NCBI RefSeq assembly: GCF_040436405.1
Contig: NZ_AP031575.1
Location: 562,501 to 626,500 of the forward strand
DNA length: 64,000 nt
Reading direction: 5' to 3'
Source: Marinomonas sp. THO17
GTDB taxonomy: Bacteria; Pseudomonadota; Gammaproteobacteria; Pseudomonadales; Marinomonadaceae
Positions 18,686 to 28,062 of the stretch are shown piece by piece. The translations under genes were made by a program, and so were the position numbers. Positions within the stretch are counted from its first letter, which is position 1; every line of letters begins with the position of its first letter. The notes beneath the pieces were generated by a model. The model was not told the DNA's origin. It worked only from the letters and a program-made list of their open reading frames with translations, and searched no databases.

Positions 18686-19888
18686 CTAAAAATGGCTAGC
18701 CCCTTCATCAGACTCTAACAAAGATTCATAGCGTTGATCTGTCAAGGTCTTCAAGAAAGCGACGATGGCGTCTACTCTTTGATCCGGTAATGCTGGTCCT
18801 TTTTCAAGTTCCTCAAAATCAATATTCGCCGTCACTTCTGGGTCACCCCAAGGTTTATTCGTTTCGGGATTAATGGTGCGTTTAGGGTTATTGTACTTAT
18901 CGTAAAACAAAACGACGGTGCGCAAATCTTTGAATACCCCATTGTGCATATAAGGACCAGTAACAGCCACATTACGTAAACTCGGCACTTTAAACTTACC
19001 CGCCTGTTTTTCATCATGAATATCAGGATTATCCAGTAACCCCTTATCCACTGTTCCTGTATGCGTATACAAGGCTGGATTCACTGGAACACCTATATTG
19101 CGATACTCATAATTGGTAAAGGTTTCCTGAGGATTCAGAGGCGAAGTGTGTAACTGATGACAAGCATTACAATTAGTAAACTGTTGTGAGAAAAACAGGG
19201 TCTTACCCAGTTCTTCTTGTGGTGTCAGCTTTATTTCACCGCGCAATGCCCTATCGTATCTCGAATCAAAAGGCATAAAGAGTTTCGTTTTCTCAAAGCT
19301 TGCGATGGCATCCGCTATGGCATTGTAGCCCGCTTCTGTATCATCCAATACCCCATCGCTATATAGGCTATTAAAACGTTCAATATAAGAAGGATTCTCT
19401 TTAACGCGCTCGACAACCGCAGCACTATCCGATAACGCCATTTCAAGAGGATTAATGAATGGCCCTTGTGCTTGTTCAACTAACCCTGAAGCACGTCCAT
19501 CCAAGAATTGACCGCCACGGTATTCGCCATTGGCCATCTGATGAAACGCAGGCGAAAAAGCAGCATAACCAGCTGTTGGAGCATTACGCCCCCCCATAGA
19601 CAGCCCATCACTGCCCAACGAGACAGCACCATCCAAGGCGTCTGTTCGCTTATCAACAAAAGCGGTAGCAATTGCGTGACAGGTACCACAGGACTGATTG
19701 CGCTCTTTTGAAAGATTAGTATCAAAAAACAGCTGTGAACCTAGTAAGGCTTTGGGGTCAGTTGAAGCCACAGGTAACTCGTTAGCAGCTTGGTGCTGCT
19801 GTGACGTTGCCGCCACATCCAATTTAGATGACTCGTTACAAGCCGTTAATAAAAATACCGCGATTAAACCCAACGAAAGACGTAACAT
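18686..19888 (-). CDS. Di-heme cytochrome c peroxidase / MauG-family lipoprotein
   Basis: Periplasmic di-heme c-type enzyme family that reduces hydrogen peroxide or oxidises protein residues. Two heme attachment sites are visible: SCGTCH (residues near 68-73) and CNACH (near 240). The GGRNAPTAGYAAFSP segment and PYMHNGVFKDL (near 315) are family marks. The N-terminus has a lipobox, LLTAC with Cys17, so it is predicted to be a lipoprotein anchored facing the periplasm. The length of 400 residues is typical. A Fur-like site lies upstream, suggesting iron control. Whether it is a true peroxidase or a MauG-like enzyme cannot be told from sequence alone. Confidence 0.9.
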   Translation of the reverse strand: MLRLSLGLIAVFLLTACNESSKLDVAATSQQHQAANELPVASTDPKALLGSQLFFDTNLSKERNQSCGTCHAIATAFVDKRTDALDGAVSLGSDGLSMGGRNAPTAGYAAFSPAFHQMANGEYRGGQFLDGRASGLVEQAQGPFINPLEMALSDSAAVVERVKENPSYIERFNSLYSDGVLDDTEAGYNAIADAIASFEKTKLFMPFDSRYDRALRGEIKLTPQEELGKTLFFSQQFTNCNACHQLHTSPLNPQETFTNYEYRNIGVPVNPALYTHTGTVDKGLLDNPDIHDEKQAGKFKVPSLRNVAVTGPYMHNGVFKDLRTVVLFYDKYNNPKRTINPETNKPWGDPEVTANIDFEELEKGPALPDQRVDAIVAFLKTLTDQRYESLLESDEGASHF

Positions 19889-20261
19889 GAAAAACTACTC
19901 AAGACTCAGTTGAAAATTTGCAGAGCATAATACACCCTTAAAAAAAACCAGTAAAACAATGACAATCATTATTACTAAATTTCTCTGTAAAAAACTCAAA
20001 AACACGATTTATATCAAGTTATGAGATATCAATGAAATATTTCTGTGCAGCTTATTAAGTATCACAAACCAAGTTACTGATTAATAGCATAAAAATGCTC
20101 CTAATCAGTGCTTCGTAAAGCTTAGATGCTCAATATTGAACGAAGTTTTAAGTTTCTGTTTTTATTAATTTTTTACAACTTACTTACATGATTATTCCCA
20201 TTTATCTGGGGAAAACTTTTGCACCAGTTGCAAGCATGAGTGACCCCATCTGAATTTATCA
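19889..20261. other. Gene-free 373-bp region between sbcC and the peroxidase gene
   Basis: No coding potential was seen. It contains the Fur-like site at 19955-19973, a direct repeat of the type TTGATAT (minus strand, about 20010-20030) and an imperfect TTCCCA...TGGGGAA hairpin at 20194-20212 that may terminate sbcC. The sequence is strongly AT-rich. Confidence 0.6.
19955..19973. promoter_or_regulatory. Candidate Fur box upstream of the di-heme peroxidase gene
   Basis: The 19 bases match the E. coli Fur consensus (GATAATGATAATCATTATC) at 15 positions, with the core AATGACAATCATTAT intact apart from one base. It is 67 bp upstream of the peroxidase start codon, compatible with overlap of its promoter. 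Confidence 0.55.
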
Positions 20262-23200
20262 TTAAGTTTCATTGACAGCGTACTCTGATGCCAAACGACT
20301 AACCCCTAAACCACTTTGCTTGGTGAGTTTTATTTGCACTGGAATCCGCTCCTTCAAAGCGCTGATGTGGCTAATGATACCTATGGTTTTACCCGATGAA
20401 TGCAGATTATCTAAAGCATCTAGAGCCGACTCTAAGGTTTCACTGTCCAAAGTGCCAAAGCCTTCATCTAAGAAAAGTGAGTCAATACTGGTTTTGTGAG
20501 AAACCAAATCGGACAAAGCCAAGGCCAAAGCCAAACTGACTAAGAAAGACTCACCTCCAGACAAGGTTTTGGTGTCTCGTTTGGCATCCGCCTGCCAAGT
20601 ATCAAGTACTTCAAGAGACAATGTGTCTTCCTCACGGCGCTTTAATTGATAACGACGATGCAATACCAGCAAATGCTGGTTAGCCAAATACACTAAATGA
20701 TCCAATGTTAGACTCTGCGCAAAACGTCTAAACTTAGCGCCATCCGCCGAACCGATCACATAATTAAGACGCTCTAGATGAATAAAATCCGCACGTTTTT
20801 TATCTAGCTCATCAAGCAAACTGGCGACTTGCTCAGTGCGCTTTGCTTCTTGTTTCAGTTGTTCAGTTACCACGCCCCATTCGCGATGCATGGCTTGTTG
20901 TTGTGACTGTAAATCATCTCGCTTTACTCTCAATGCATCGAGATTCAGCGCTAATAAGGATGGATCAGCAAGATCTTTTTGCAATGCTTGATGTTGTTGC
21001 ACACTTTGCTGAGCCTGATCGAATAAGGTTTGCTGTTGTGCCAATTGAGTCTGTAAGGCTTTATCCCTTTCTTGCCATTGTTCGAGTTGCTCAGGTGAAA
21101 CGCGAGCGTTTTGCCAACTTTGCTCATCAGTGAAACCTACTTTATTAAGACTGGATAGCCACTTAGGCAGCAAAACTTGTTCACTTTGCTGCTGTTTTTC
21201 AATGTTAGTTTGAAGAGACTTAAGCTCAGTATTCAGGGCCAATAAGGCATCTTGTAACCTCTGCCATTCGACTTGCTGAGTTTGTTGTTCCAACTCAGCA
21301 TTCGCCAATTTCTCCTTCTTCGCTTGTTGCAATGAATCGATCGTCTCTTCCCCTAGTAACTCAAATAAGGAAGCACGCAAGTGAGCAAGCTCTTGTTCTA
21401 ATTCCTTATACTTATCATGGGCTTTTTTAAGATGAATTTGGCTTTCTTCTGAATCGGATTTCAGCTTACTTTGCTCAAATTGTTCCTGATTTCGTGCTTG
21501 AATAAGCTGATCCTGTGTGGCTTTGGCCTCTTTCCAACTGACGACATCCTGCTGTAAACGAGTTAATACTTGATCCATAGGTTGATCAAGCTTAGCCTTT
21601 GACACCCCAGCTTGCTGCATTGCAGACTGCAAAGCTTGTTCAGACTGAGTAATGTTATTCAATAGATGGTTTTGTTGTGCCTGCTCAGTTTCCAAGGCTT
21701 GCTTGGCTAACTGAAGATGCGATTCTAACTCAGCCAAACGCGCTGCATAATTTTGTTGTTGCTCTTGTAAAGCTTGCAATGCTTTTTCGAGTTCTACGAC
21801 GCGCTTGTGTTGCTGTAGAACCTTTGGCTGTATTTGCTCAAGGTTGAGCCAAGCTTGAATATAAGTCTCAACCTGCTGTTGATTAATGGCCACATCAAGC
21901 TCTTGATTTGGGTTATTTTCGACAAAATGGGCTGACAAGCCTAAGCTCGATAATAGGGACAAGACTTGCAGCTTTCTTTGTTCTTGCTGGTCTTGCAAAC
22001 TTGCTAGTTGTTGACCAAGTAACGCCACCTCTTTAGCTAACAGCTTTTCATCTGCCGCTAAATTCAGGCCTTGCTGTTTCATTGCTTCTAAAGACTGATT
22101 CAAGCTGATCAACTGCTGCTGATGACCTGAATCTTGTTGATACAAGGCTTGATGCAACTCATGCTGCGGTGAACCGCATAATGGGCAAGCTTGGCCTTCA
22201 TGCAATTGCTCACGAAGGGCGGTTAACGCAATAATATGACGCTCCGCTTCCACCAATTGCTCCAGACTTTTCTGATGGGCCGCTTGTTCCTTATAGATTT
22301 GGCGAGCCTCTACTAGCTGTTGCTTTATGTTGGTTATTTGAGAATTTAACTGTTGGACTCTCTTGTCTAGCTGAGTTTGCTCAAGGGCATTAGCATGATA
22401 ATCCTCTAGTAATTGTTCTATTTGTCGAGCTATTTGCGCCTGTCTTTCTGTTTGCAGAGCTTGATCCGACCAAGTTTGCCAATCTTGTCCTCCAGTTAAC
22501 TGATGAAAATCCTGTAAAGCCTCGGTATAACTCTGCTGTTTGCTTTGCCAAGCATTGGCTGACGTTTCACCCTGCGCCACATGGTCTTTTTGCTGACCAA
22601 GTGCATCCTCATAAACTTGCTGCTTTTGTTGAACTGTCGATCTAGATTGCGCCAACAATTGTTGATTGGCTGACAAGCTATCTAATTGATGTAACCAACT
22701 GGCTAATTCCGCTTCAACCTTCTCCATGCTTTGGTATTGATCAAGCTTTTGTTGGTTTTGCTCAAGGGAAGCGCAAATTTTAGCTAAATCAGCGTCTCGT
22801 TTAGTGGCTTCATTTACAAGCGATTGATGCTTTTGCTGAGCTTGCTCAACAATAACTTTTTGTTCTTCAAGCTGGCGAGACAACCCCTGTTCTTGCAAAA
22901 CCAAAGGCTGAATTTGCTGTTGAATTTTTTGCTGCACTTGTTCAGCTTCTTGTTGGCAAGCTGCCAATTGCGCTTTGCTGCTCTCAAGTCGCTTACTGAC
23001 CTCTTGCTGTGTGTCGAGCCTTTGTTGTTTATTTTTTTCCAGTGCTCGCCGCTCTTCTTGCGACTGGGACAAAGCATCACGAACCTCCACCAGCTTGGTA
23101 AAATCAGATTCAATACTTTGCGCTTTTTGTGACAATTCCATTGCATCTTTCTGATCAGCAAAAGACGACTGAGAAGCCTGCGCCTCTACTAAGGCTTGCT

Positions 23201-23981
23201 TTGCCTTTTGCTCTTGCTGTTCAAGCTCCAGTTGCTTTTTCCGCCACTCAAAAGCCGTTTGATGAAGTGTCACTTGTTGAGTAAACCTTGTGTCTTGTTC
23301 TGCAAACTGAGCTTCTTTTTGCTTTAACGCTTGCAGATCCTCAGCTGACATCAAAGTGGTTTGTTGACTGGCCAGCTCCAAGGCTGAAATGGCTTGTTTT
23401 TCTTGCTTATGCTTATCAAACACCCATTTCGATACTTGACCATAAATTTCCGTACCCGTGAGCTCTTCCAGTAATTCGGCACGTTCATTGGCTCTGGCAT
23501 TCAAGAATGCTGAAAAGCCACCTTGAGCCAACAACATGGATTTAGTGAAACGTGCAAAATCCAACCCGGTTAACTCAGCAATCTTATCGATTTTATCGTT
23601 TATCTTGGTGGTGATGATGTTGCCATCAATCTCACTCAGCTCACACGTCATAGGTTGAAGCTTGCCATCACTGACATTACGCGCTCGTCTTTGTGACCAA
23701 AAAGCACGATACCCCTTACCCTTTACTTCAAATTCCACTTCCGCCAAACATTCTGCCGTATGCCGGGTCATAATGTCATTTTGACTCGGCGAGACTTTTA
23801 ATCTTGGTGTTTCATGATACAAAGCCAAACAAATGGCATCCAATAAGGTAGATTTCCCCGCCCCGGTTGGACCAACAATGGCAAACACACCCGCTTCATC
23901 GAATGGACTTTTGCGAAAATCAATTTGCCATTCTCCTTTTAGAGAATTGAGATTCTTGAGTCGTAACTTACAAATCTTCAT
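20262..23981 (-). CDS. sbcC: SbcC, ATPase subunit of the SbcCD nuclease
   Basis: Rad50-like SMC-family ATPase that, with SbcD, processes DNA hairpins, palindromes and double-strand ends. In the 1239-residue protein, Walker A is [20 protein letters not shown] (residues about 38-57). Two very long Gln-rich coiled coils flank the zinc hook CPLCGS (Cys599 and Cys602), and the C-terminal lobe has the signature [15 protein letters not shown] and Walker [13 protein letters not shown] with the D-loop. The N-terminal [18 protein letters not shown] is the standard start. The gene overlaps the sbcD stop by 4 bp, in the normal sbcD-sbcC order. Confidence 0.96.
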   Translation of the reverse strand: MKICKLRLKNLNSLKGEWQIDFRKSPFDEAGVFAIVGPTGAGKSTLLDAICLALYHETPRLKVSPSQNDIMTRHTAECLAEVEFEVKGKGYRAFWSQRRARNVSDGKLQPMTCELSEIDGNIITTKINDKIDKIAELTGLDFARFTKSMLLAQGGFSAFLNARANERAELLEELTGTEIYGQVSKWVFDKHKQEKQAISALELASQQTTLMSAEDLQALKQKEAQFAEQDTRFTQQVTLHQTAFEWRKKQLELEQQEQKAKQALVEAQASQSSFADQKDAMELSQKAQSIESDFTKLVEVRDALSQSQEERRALEKNKQQRLDTQQEVSKRLESSKAQLAACQQEAEQVQQKIQQQIQPLVLQEQGLSRQLEEQKVIVEQAQQKHQSLVNEATKRDADLAKICASLEQNQQKLDQYQSMEKVEAELASWLHQLDSLSANQQLLAQSRSTVQQKQQVYEDALGQQKDHVAQGETSANAWQSKQQSYTEALQDFHQLTGGQDWQTWSDQALQTERQAQIARQIEQLLEDYHANALEQTQLDKRVQQLNSQITNIKQQLVEARQIYKEQAAHQKSLEQLVEAERHIIALTALREQLHEGQACPLCGSPQHELHQALYQQDSGHQQQLISLNQSLEAMKQQGLNLAADEKLLAKEVALLGQQLASLQDQQEQRKLQVLSLLSSLGLSAHFVENNPNQELDVAINQQQVETYIQAWLNLEQIQPKVLQQHKRVVELEKALQALQEQQQNYAARLAELESHLQLAKQALETEQAQQNHLLNNITQSEQALQSAMQQAGVSKAKLDQPMDQVLTRLQQDVVSWKEAKATQDQLIQARNQEQFEQSKLKSDSEESQIHLKKAHDKYKELEQELAHLRASLFELLGEETIDSLQQAKKEKLANAELEQQTQQVEWQRLQDALLALNTELKSLQTNIEKQQQSEQVLLPKWLSSLNKVGFTDEQSWQNARVSPEQLEQWQERDKALQTQLAQQQTLFDQAQQSVQQHQALQKDLADPSLLALNLDALRVKRDDLQSQQQAMHREWGVVTEQLKQEAKRTEQVASLLDELDKKRADFIHLERLNYVIGSADGAKFRRFAQSLTLDHLVYLANQHLLVLHRRYQLKRREEDTLSLEVLDTWQADAKRDTKTLSGGESFLVSLALALALSDLVSHKTSIDSLFLDEGFGTLDSETLESALDALDNLHSSGKTIGIISHISALKERIPVQIKLTKQSGLGVSRLASEYAVNET

Positions 23982-25270
23982 TCGACGGTATCCTTTTCTA
24001 CCTTGTCATCACCTTCTGTTTGTTCATTCATTTCTTCAAGACATTGCTGAAAGAGTTGTGACAAGGCACTTTTTTCTTCATCTTTTAACTCTAGACTGGC
24101 GGCAACACTGCGATCAAAAACCTCTTCAACCGATAATTCAGATAAGGTTTGTCGTTCAGTAAAGGTCACTGAGATTTCACCTTGTGTTCTCTTACGCATT
24201 ACCCTTAATAACTCAATAGGCTTTGCTTCCACTGCTTCCATTAATTGCTTGTGCAGGTCGCTTAAATAGTCATCTGCCACCACGGACACTTCAAGCCAAA
24301 TGGTTTTGCCTTCTTCACAAGAAAGGTATTCAATCTGTGTTAATAAGCTTTGTAGATCACCTTGCAAACTCACCATAGGTTGAAAACTAGGTACTTTTTT
24401 TAGCAACACAGGGTCTTCTTGCTCAGCAAATAGGTCATCCATAACCTGCTTATCTTTAGACAATAGATTGGTATCAATAATCACCACGGATTTTTCACGA
24501 CCCAGCTCATCAAAACTGAGTGCGATGGGCGAACCGGAATAACGAAAGCAACCATTATTTCCTATGGCTTGTGGTCGATGAATATGGCCAAGTGCCAAAT
24601 AATCAAAAGGAGGGAAAACGGATGTCGGCAAGGTATCCAAGGTGCCCACATACAGGTCGCGAACCGATTCACTGAGCTGGCTACCAAAAGCGGTAAGATG
24701 GCCCGTTCCTATAATAGGCAATGGCTGCTTTCTCTCAGCATTACGCTTACTTGCTAACTGATAAAGGCGGAGATAAAAGTCTTTAATTTGCTCTAACAAA
24801 TCTTCTTTCTTATCTTGTTCTGACTGACCAGATTGGCTTTGCACTATGTCTTTTGGACGCAAATATGGCACAGCACACAGCCAAGCGGCCTCCTTACCTT
24901 GACGGTTTTTAAGGGGCACGATATGAGATTCTATATCCGATAAATCCGCTTGGGAAATGACTTGCACATCCAGATAAGCTAACAAGCTCTTTGATTCATT
25001 GAGCATACTCACAGAATCATGATTACCCGCTATCACCACTAACTGACATGCTCTGGCACGCATTTCCAAGACCAATTGATGGTACATTTCACGAGCGTAA
25101 CTTGGCGGTGAACCGGTATCAAACACATCCCCCGCGATAATCACGGCCTCTATCGACTCTTGCTCTACCACTGTCAACAGCCATTCAATGAATGCCTTAT
25201 GTTCTTCGCGACGGGTTTTGCCCATGAAATGCTGCCCCAGATGCCAATCTGAGGTGTGTAAAATCTTCAT
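23978..25270 (-). CDS. sbcD: SbcD, nuclease subunit of SbcCD
   Basis: Mre11-type metallophosphoesterase that cuts DNA within the SbcCD complex. Phosphoesterase motifs in order are [13 protein letters not shown] (Asp8, His10), [20 protein letters not shown] and ALGHIHRPQ. The 430-residue length includes the C-terminal capping domain. The stop overlaps the sbcC start (ATGA). Upstream, the ferredoxin-like gene ends 21 bp before the SbcD start, so a three-gene transcript is likely. Confidence 0.96.
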   Translation of the reverse strand: MKILHTSDWHLGQHFMGKTRREEHKAFIEWLLTVVEQESIEAVIIAGDVFDTGSPPSYAREMYHQLVLEMRARACQLVVIAGNHDSVSMLNESKSLLAYLDVQVISQADLSDIESHIVPLKNRQGKEAAWLCAVPYLRPKDIVQSQSGQSEQDKKEDLLEQIKDFYLRLYQLASKRNAERKQPLPIIGTGHLTAFGSQLSESVRDLYVGTLDTLPTSVFPPFDYLALGHIHRPQAIGNNGCFRYSGSPIALSFDELGREKSVVIIDTNLLSKDKQVMDDLFAEQEDPVLLKKVPSFQPMVSLQGDLQSLLTQIEYLSCEEGKTIWLEVSVVADDYLSDLHKQLMEAVEAKPIELLRVMRKRTQGEISVTFTERQTLSELSVEEVFDRSVAASLELKDEEKSALSQLFQQCLEEMNEQTEGDDKVEKDTVE

Positions 25271-25291
25271 AATCTTACCTAATGGGGTTGC

Positions 25292-26134
25292 TCAGCGCAC
25301 AAAATGCAATTGCTGAATTCGAATGCGTTGTGATCGAAAAAATTCTTGCCAAACTTGCATGGAAATATCTTGTCCATGATACAGTATGTTTAACTCTGAG
25401 GAACTCGTTTTACTTAATTCTTCCCGCAGTGACGCCAGCCATTGAGCTTGTTCAGTCAAGTCAACAGACCTTTCTACCTTGCTATTCTGTAACGCAAGAA
25501 TCGCCACAATATCTGCCGAATAGGATGCTAAAGCTTGCTGCCAATACGCTTTATAGACTTGATTTTGTGCAGACAGAACCACCAGCCATTTACCTTGATC
25601 TACTCCTAACTCATGCAGCAAACGGCCTTTTCGTATCGTCTTATCTTGTTGCAAATACAGGCTATCATCGGGTTCAAGTTTAGTGATGATTTGCCAATCC
25701 GTATCTGACCATTGGCATCGCGATAAGATGAGCAAAAGATCTTGACCCGGAGTGTTCAATGCCATGCATTCTTGAGCCCGCCCCTCTTGCTTTAACGAGA
25801 CGATCACCCTATCACCAAAGGACTCATCACTTGGCCCCAAAAGCTGGCAAGCAAGCTCACTGTCAGTGAGAAACTGTTTCGCTAGAAGAGAAAAGCGGGA
25901 GTACGCCAGTGGAGGCTTAGTAGAGAGAGAACGATCAGAATCAATTTGAGTTTGGCAGGCTAATACTAAAGACTGAGTGTCGACATCGTAAAGACGACAA
26001 GCACCACATGCCCCAGCGCGACAACCATAATGCACATCAGCCCCCTGCGCCAACAAACTTGTCAGCAAGTTATCGCCAGATTGCCCTGTGTATGATTGGT
26101 CGTTTAATGAAATGATTACTGGCTTTGCATTCAT
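25292..26134 (-). CDS. 2Fe-2S ferredoxin-domain protein with unrecognised C-terminal domain
   Basis: The N-terminal 70 residues form a plant-type 2Fe-2S ferredoxin domain with ligands Cys38, Cys43, Cys46 and Cys60 (YGCRAGACGACRLY ... LACQTQI). The C-x4-C-x2-C part is classical, but only 13 residues separate the third and fourth Cys, shorter than the roughly 29 seen in reductase-linked ferredoxins and closer to the SdhB type. Residues about 75-280 look globular, but I cannot find FAD- or NAD-binding signatures; the region may be a diverged reductase module. It is in the same direction as sbcD and 21 bp upstream, so it is probably cotranscribed. The electron partner is unknown. There is no signal peptide. 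Confidence 0.75.
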   Translation of the reverse strand: MNAKPVIISLNDQSYTGQSGDNLLTSLLAQGADVHYGCRAGACGACRLYDVDTQSLVLACQTQIDSDRSLSTKPPLAYSRFSLLAKQFLTDSELACQLLGPSDESFGDRVIVSLKQEGRAQECMALNTPGQDLLLILSRCQWSDTDWQIITKLEPDDSLYLQQDKTIRKGRLLHELGVDQGKWLVVLSAQNQVYKAYWQQALASYSADIVAILALQNSKVERSVDLTEQAQWLASLREELSKTSSSELNILYHGQDISMQVWQEFFRSQRIRIQQLHFVR

Positions 26135-26247
26135 CCTCTGTTCGCTTTTGGTTATGTATTGATTCCCATAGGTTTAGTACCTAATAGCAGGATTATGACA
26201 TAAAAGAAACACAGAAAAACAAGAAGCATGACGCTCTAAAAATGACG

Positions 26248-26277
26248 TACTAGGCGGTGATAGATAACCGCCTAGTA
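26248..26277 (-). terminator. Terminator after pepD
   Basis: TACTAGGCGGT (26248-26258) and ACCGCCTAGTA (26267-26277) form an 11-bp stem after the pepD stop. On the minus strand a T5 run follows a few bases later. It separates pepD from the ferredoxin-like gene. Confidence 0.7.
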
Positions 26278-26301
26278 TAGAGTATCGATTTGTCTTCTGC
26301 G

Positions 26302-27771
26302 CTAGAGTTTTGGCGTATTAGCGAGCATTGCCACCAACAGGTTCCAGAAATCGCCAACAGAGTCAATTTCCATACGCTCACTGGGTGAATGGGCTCCACG
26401 AATATTTGGCCCAAAGGACACCATTTCCATACCCGGGTATTTAGCCCCTATGATACCGCATTCCAATCCAGCATGAATGACTTTAACATTGGCTTCGTAG
26501 CCCATGACCTCTTTATGTACCTGCAAAAAGGCTTTTAACAAACCCGCATTCGGATCCGGTCGCCAACCAGGGTAAGCGTTTTCCAATTTCACCTGTGCAC
26601 CAATGAGTGCAAAAGCGGATTTTGCCGACTGCGCAAGATGCTCCACGGCGGAATCCACCAAAGAGCGCACCAGCAAACATGCACTGAAGTGCATCTCTTG
26701 TTGATTCGGGGTCAATTCAATCACGCCTAAGTTGCAAGACGTCTCGGTCACCCCTTCCAGCTCCTGACTCATACGATGCACACCATGAGGCGCACAGAAC
26801 AAGGCATTGAGCAACTGATCTTGATCGTCTTTCTCTAGTGCCAAGTGTGCTTGGCAAGGGACTATTGAAATAGACAAATTGGTCTCGGTGGCTTGATACT
26901 CCAACTTTGTCTGCTGCTCAAATTCACTCATAAATTGCTTAAAGGCGTTAACTTGACTGCCATCCAAGCTGATACTAGCCACCGCATCGCGAGCAATGGC
27001 ATTGCGCAATGTTCCACCCTGAAAACCACTGAGCTGAAAGTCGCAAGTTTGCTTTAACAAATTTAAACAACGAATCAATAATACATTGGCATTGGCGCGA
27101 CCTTTATGAATATCCAAGCCGGAATGACCACCTTTGAGTCCAGATACTCGAATCTCAAAGCCATGTTGATTGGCGGGGAGTTCAAACAAAGCGTAAGACT
27201 TAGCAATATTGATGTCGGTACCACCGGCACAACCAATGTACACATCACCTCTGTCTTCTGAATCCAGATTAAACAGAATTTTTCCCTGCAAAATCCCTTT
27301 TTCTAACTGCAGGGCACCACGTAAGCTGGTTTCTTCTTCTATGGTAAATAAGGCTTCTATTGGCCCATGAGCAATCTCATTGGACTCCAACACCGCCAAT
27401 GCTGCTGCGACACCTATGCCATTGTCCGCTCCTAGTGTCGTGCCTTTCGCTGACACCCAGCCGTCGACAATCTGAGTTTGAATAGGGTCTTTAGTAAAAT
27501 CGTGCTCAAGTCCTGCTTCTTTTTGCGCCACCATATCAAGATGACCTTGCAACACCACGGTTTCCCTATCTTCCATACCTTTCGTCGCCGGTTTACGAAT
27601 CAACAAATTGCCAACAGGATCCACATAATGACTCAAACCAAGTTGCTCAGACCAAGCAATTAAGTGTTCACGCAACCGGGCTTCATGAAAAGACGGCCTT
27701 GGGATGTCGCATAGGGTTTTAAAATGTCGCCAAAGGATTGTTGGCTGCAACCTACTCAGTGCTTGATTCAT
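26302..27771 (-). CDS. pepD: Aminoacyl-histidine dipeptidase PepD (M20 family)
   Basis: Cytoplasmic zinc dipeptidase that cleaves X-His dipeptides and other dipeptides. The 489-residue protein carries the M20 metal motifs VVLQGHLDMVAQK (His and Asp ligands), TLGADNGIGVAAALAVLES (bridging Asp), TIEEETSLRGA (catalytic Glu pair), NLDSEDRGDVYIGCAGG and the C-terminal HAGLECGIIGAKYPGMEM with FGPNIRGAHSPSE (last His ligand). The length and the central dimerisation insertion are typical of PepD rather than of the shorter PepT. It appears monocistronic with its own terminator. Confidence 0.95.
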   Translation of the reverse strand: MNQALSRLQPTILWRHFKTLCDIPRPSFHEARLREHLIAWSEQLGLSHYVDPVGNLLIRKPATKGMEDRETVVLQGHLDMVAQKEAGLEHDFTKDPIQTQIVDGWVSAKGTTLGADNGIGVAAALAVLESNEIAHGPIEALFTIEEETSLRGALQLEKGILQGKILFNLDSEDRGDVYIGCAGGTDINIAKSYALFELPANQHGFEIRVSGLKGGHSGLDIHKGRANANVLLIRCLNLLKQTCDFQLSGFQGGTLRNAIARDAVASISLDGSQVNAFKQFMSEFEQQTKLEYQATETNLSISIVPCQAHLALEKDDQDQLLNALFCAPHGVHRMSQELEGVTETSCNLGVIELTPNQQEMHFSACLLVRSLVDSAVEHLAQSAKSAFALIGAQVKLENAYPGWRPDPNAGLLKAFLQVHKEVMGYEANVKVIHAGLECGIIGAKYPGMEMVSFGPNIRGAHSPSERMEIDSVGDFWNLLVAMLANTPKL

Positions 27772-28062
27772 AAAATGCTCTTACTTCCTATATAAAACCT
27801 TCAAAAATGAATGAGGGTTAGATTAAAGAAGCAATGGAACAGAGGCAATCGAAATTAAGCCTAGCACCATACAGAAAACGCATGCGCAAGCTCTTAAACA
27901 AGTTACACACTCATACCAAGACGTGAAACACAATTAAATTTATTTTGAAATAGCGTTTTATTTTATGGAATCTATTATGAAATTTCGCTAGTATTTTATT
28001 TACTAAGACGATTAGCAAATCAATAAAAGCAAGCAGACCAATAAAAACAATAGGACATGACG
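27772..28062. promoter_or_regulatory. Divergent region between pepD and the pectate lyase gene, with a KdgR-like half-matched box
   Basis: No gene is seen in this AT-rich region of about 290 bp. TGAAA-TAGCG-TTTTA at 27946-27960 differs by one base in the right arm from the TGAAA-N5-TTTCA core of enterobacterial KdgR sites. Since the gene ahead belongs to a pectate lyase family, this could be an operator, but chance agreement in AT-rich DNA is a real alternative. Confidence 0.25.
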
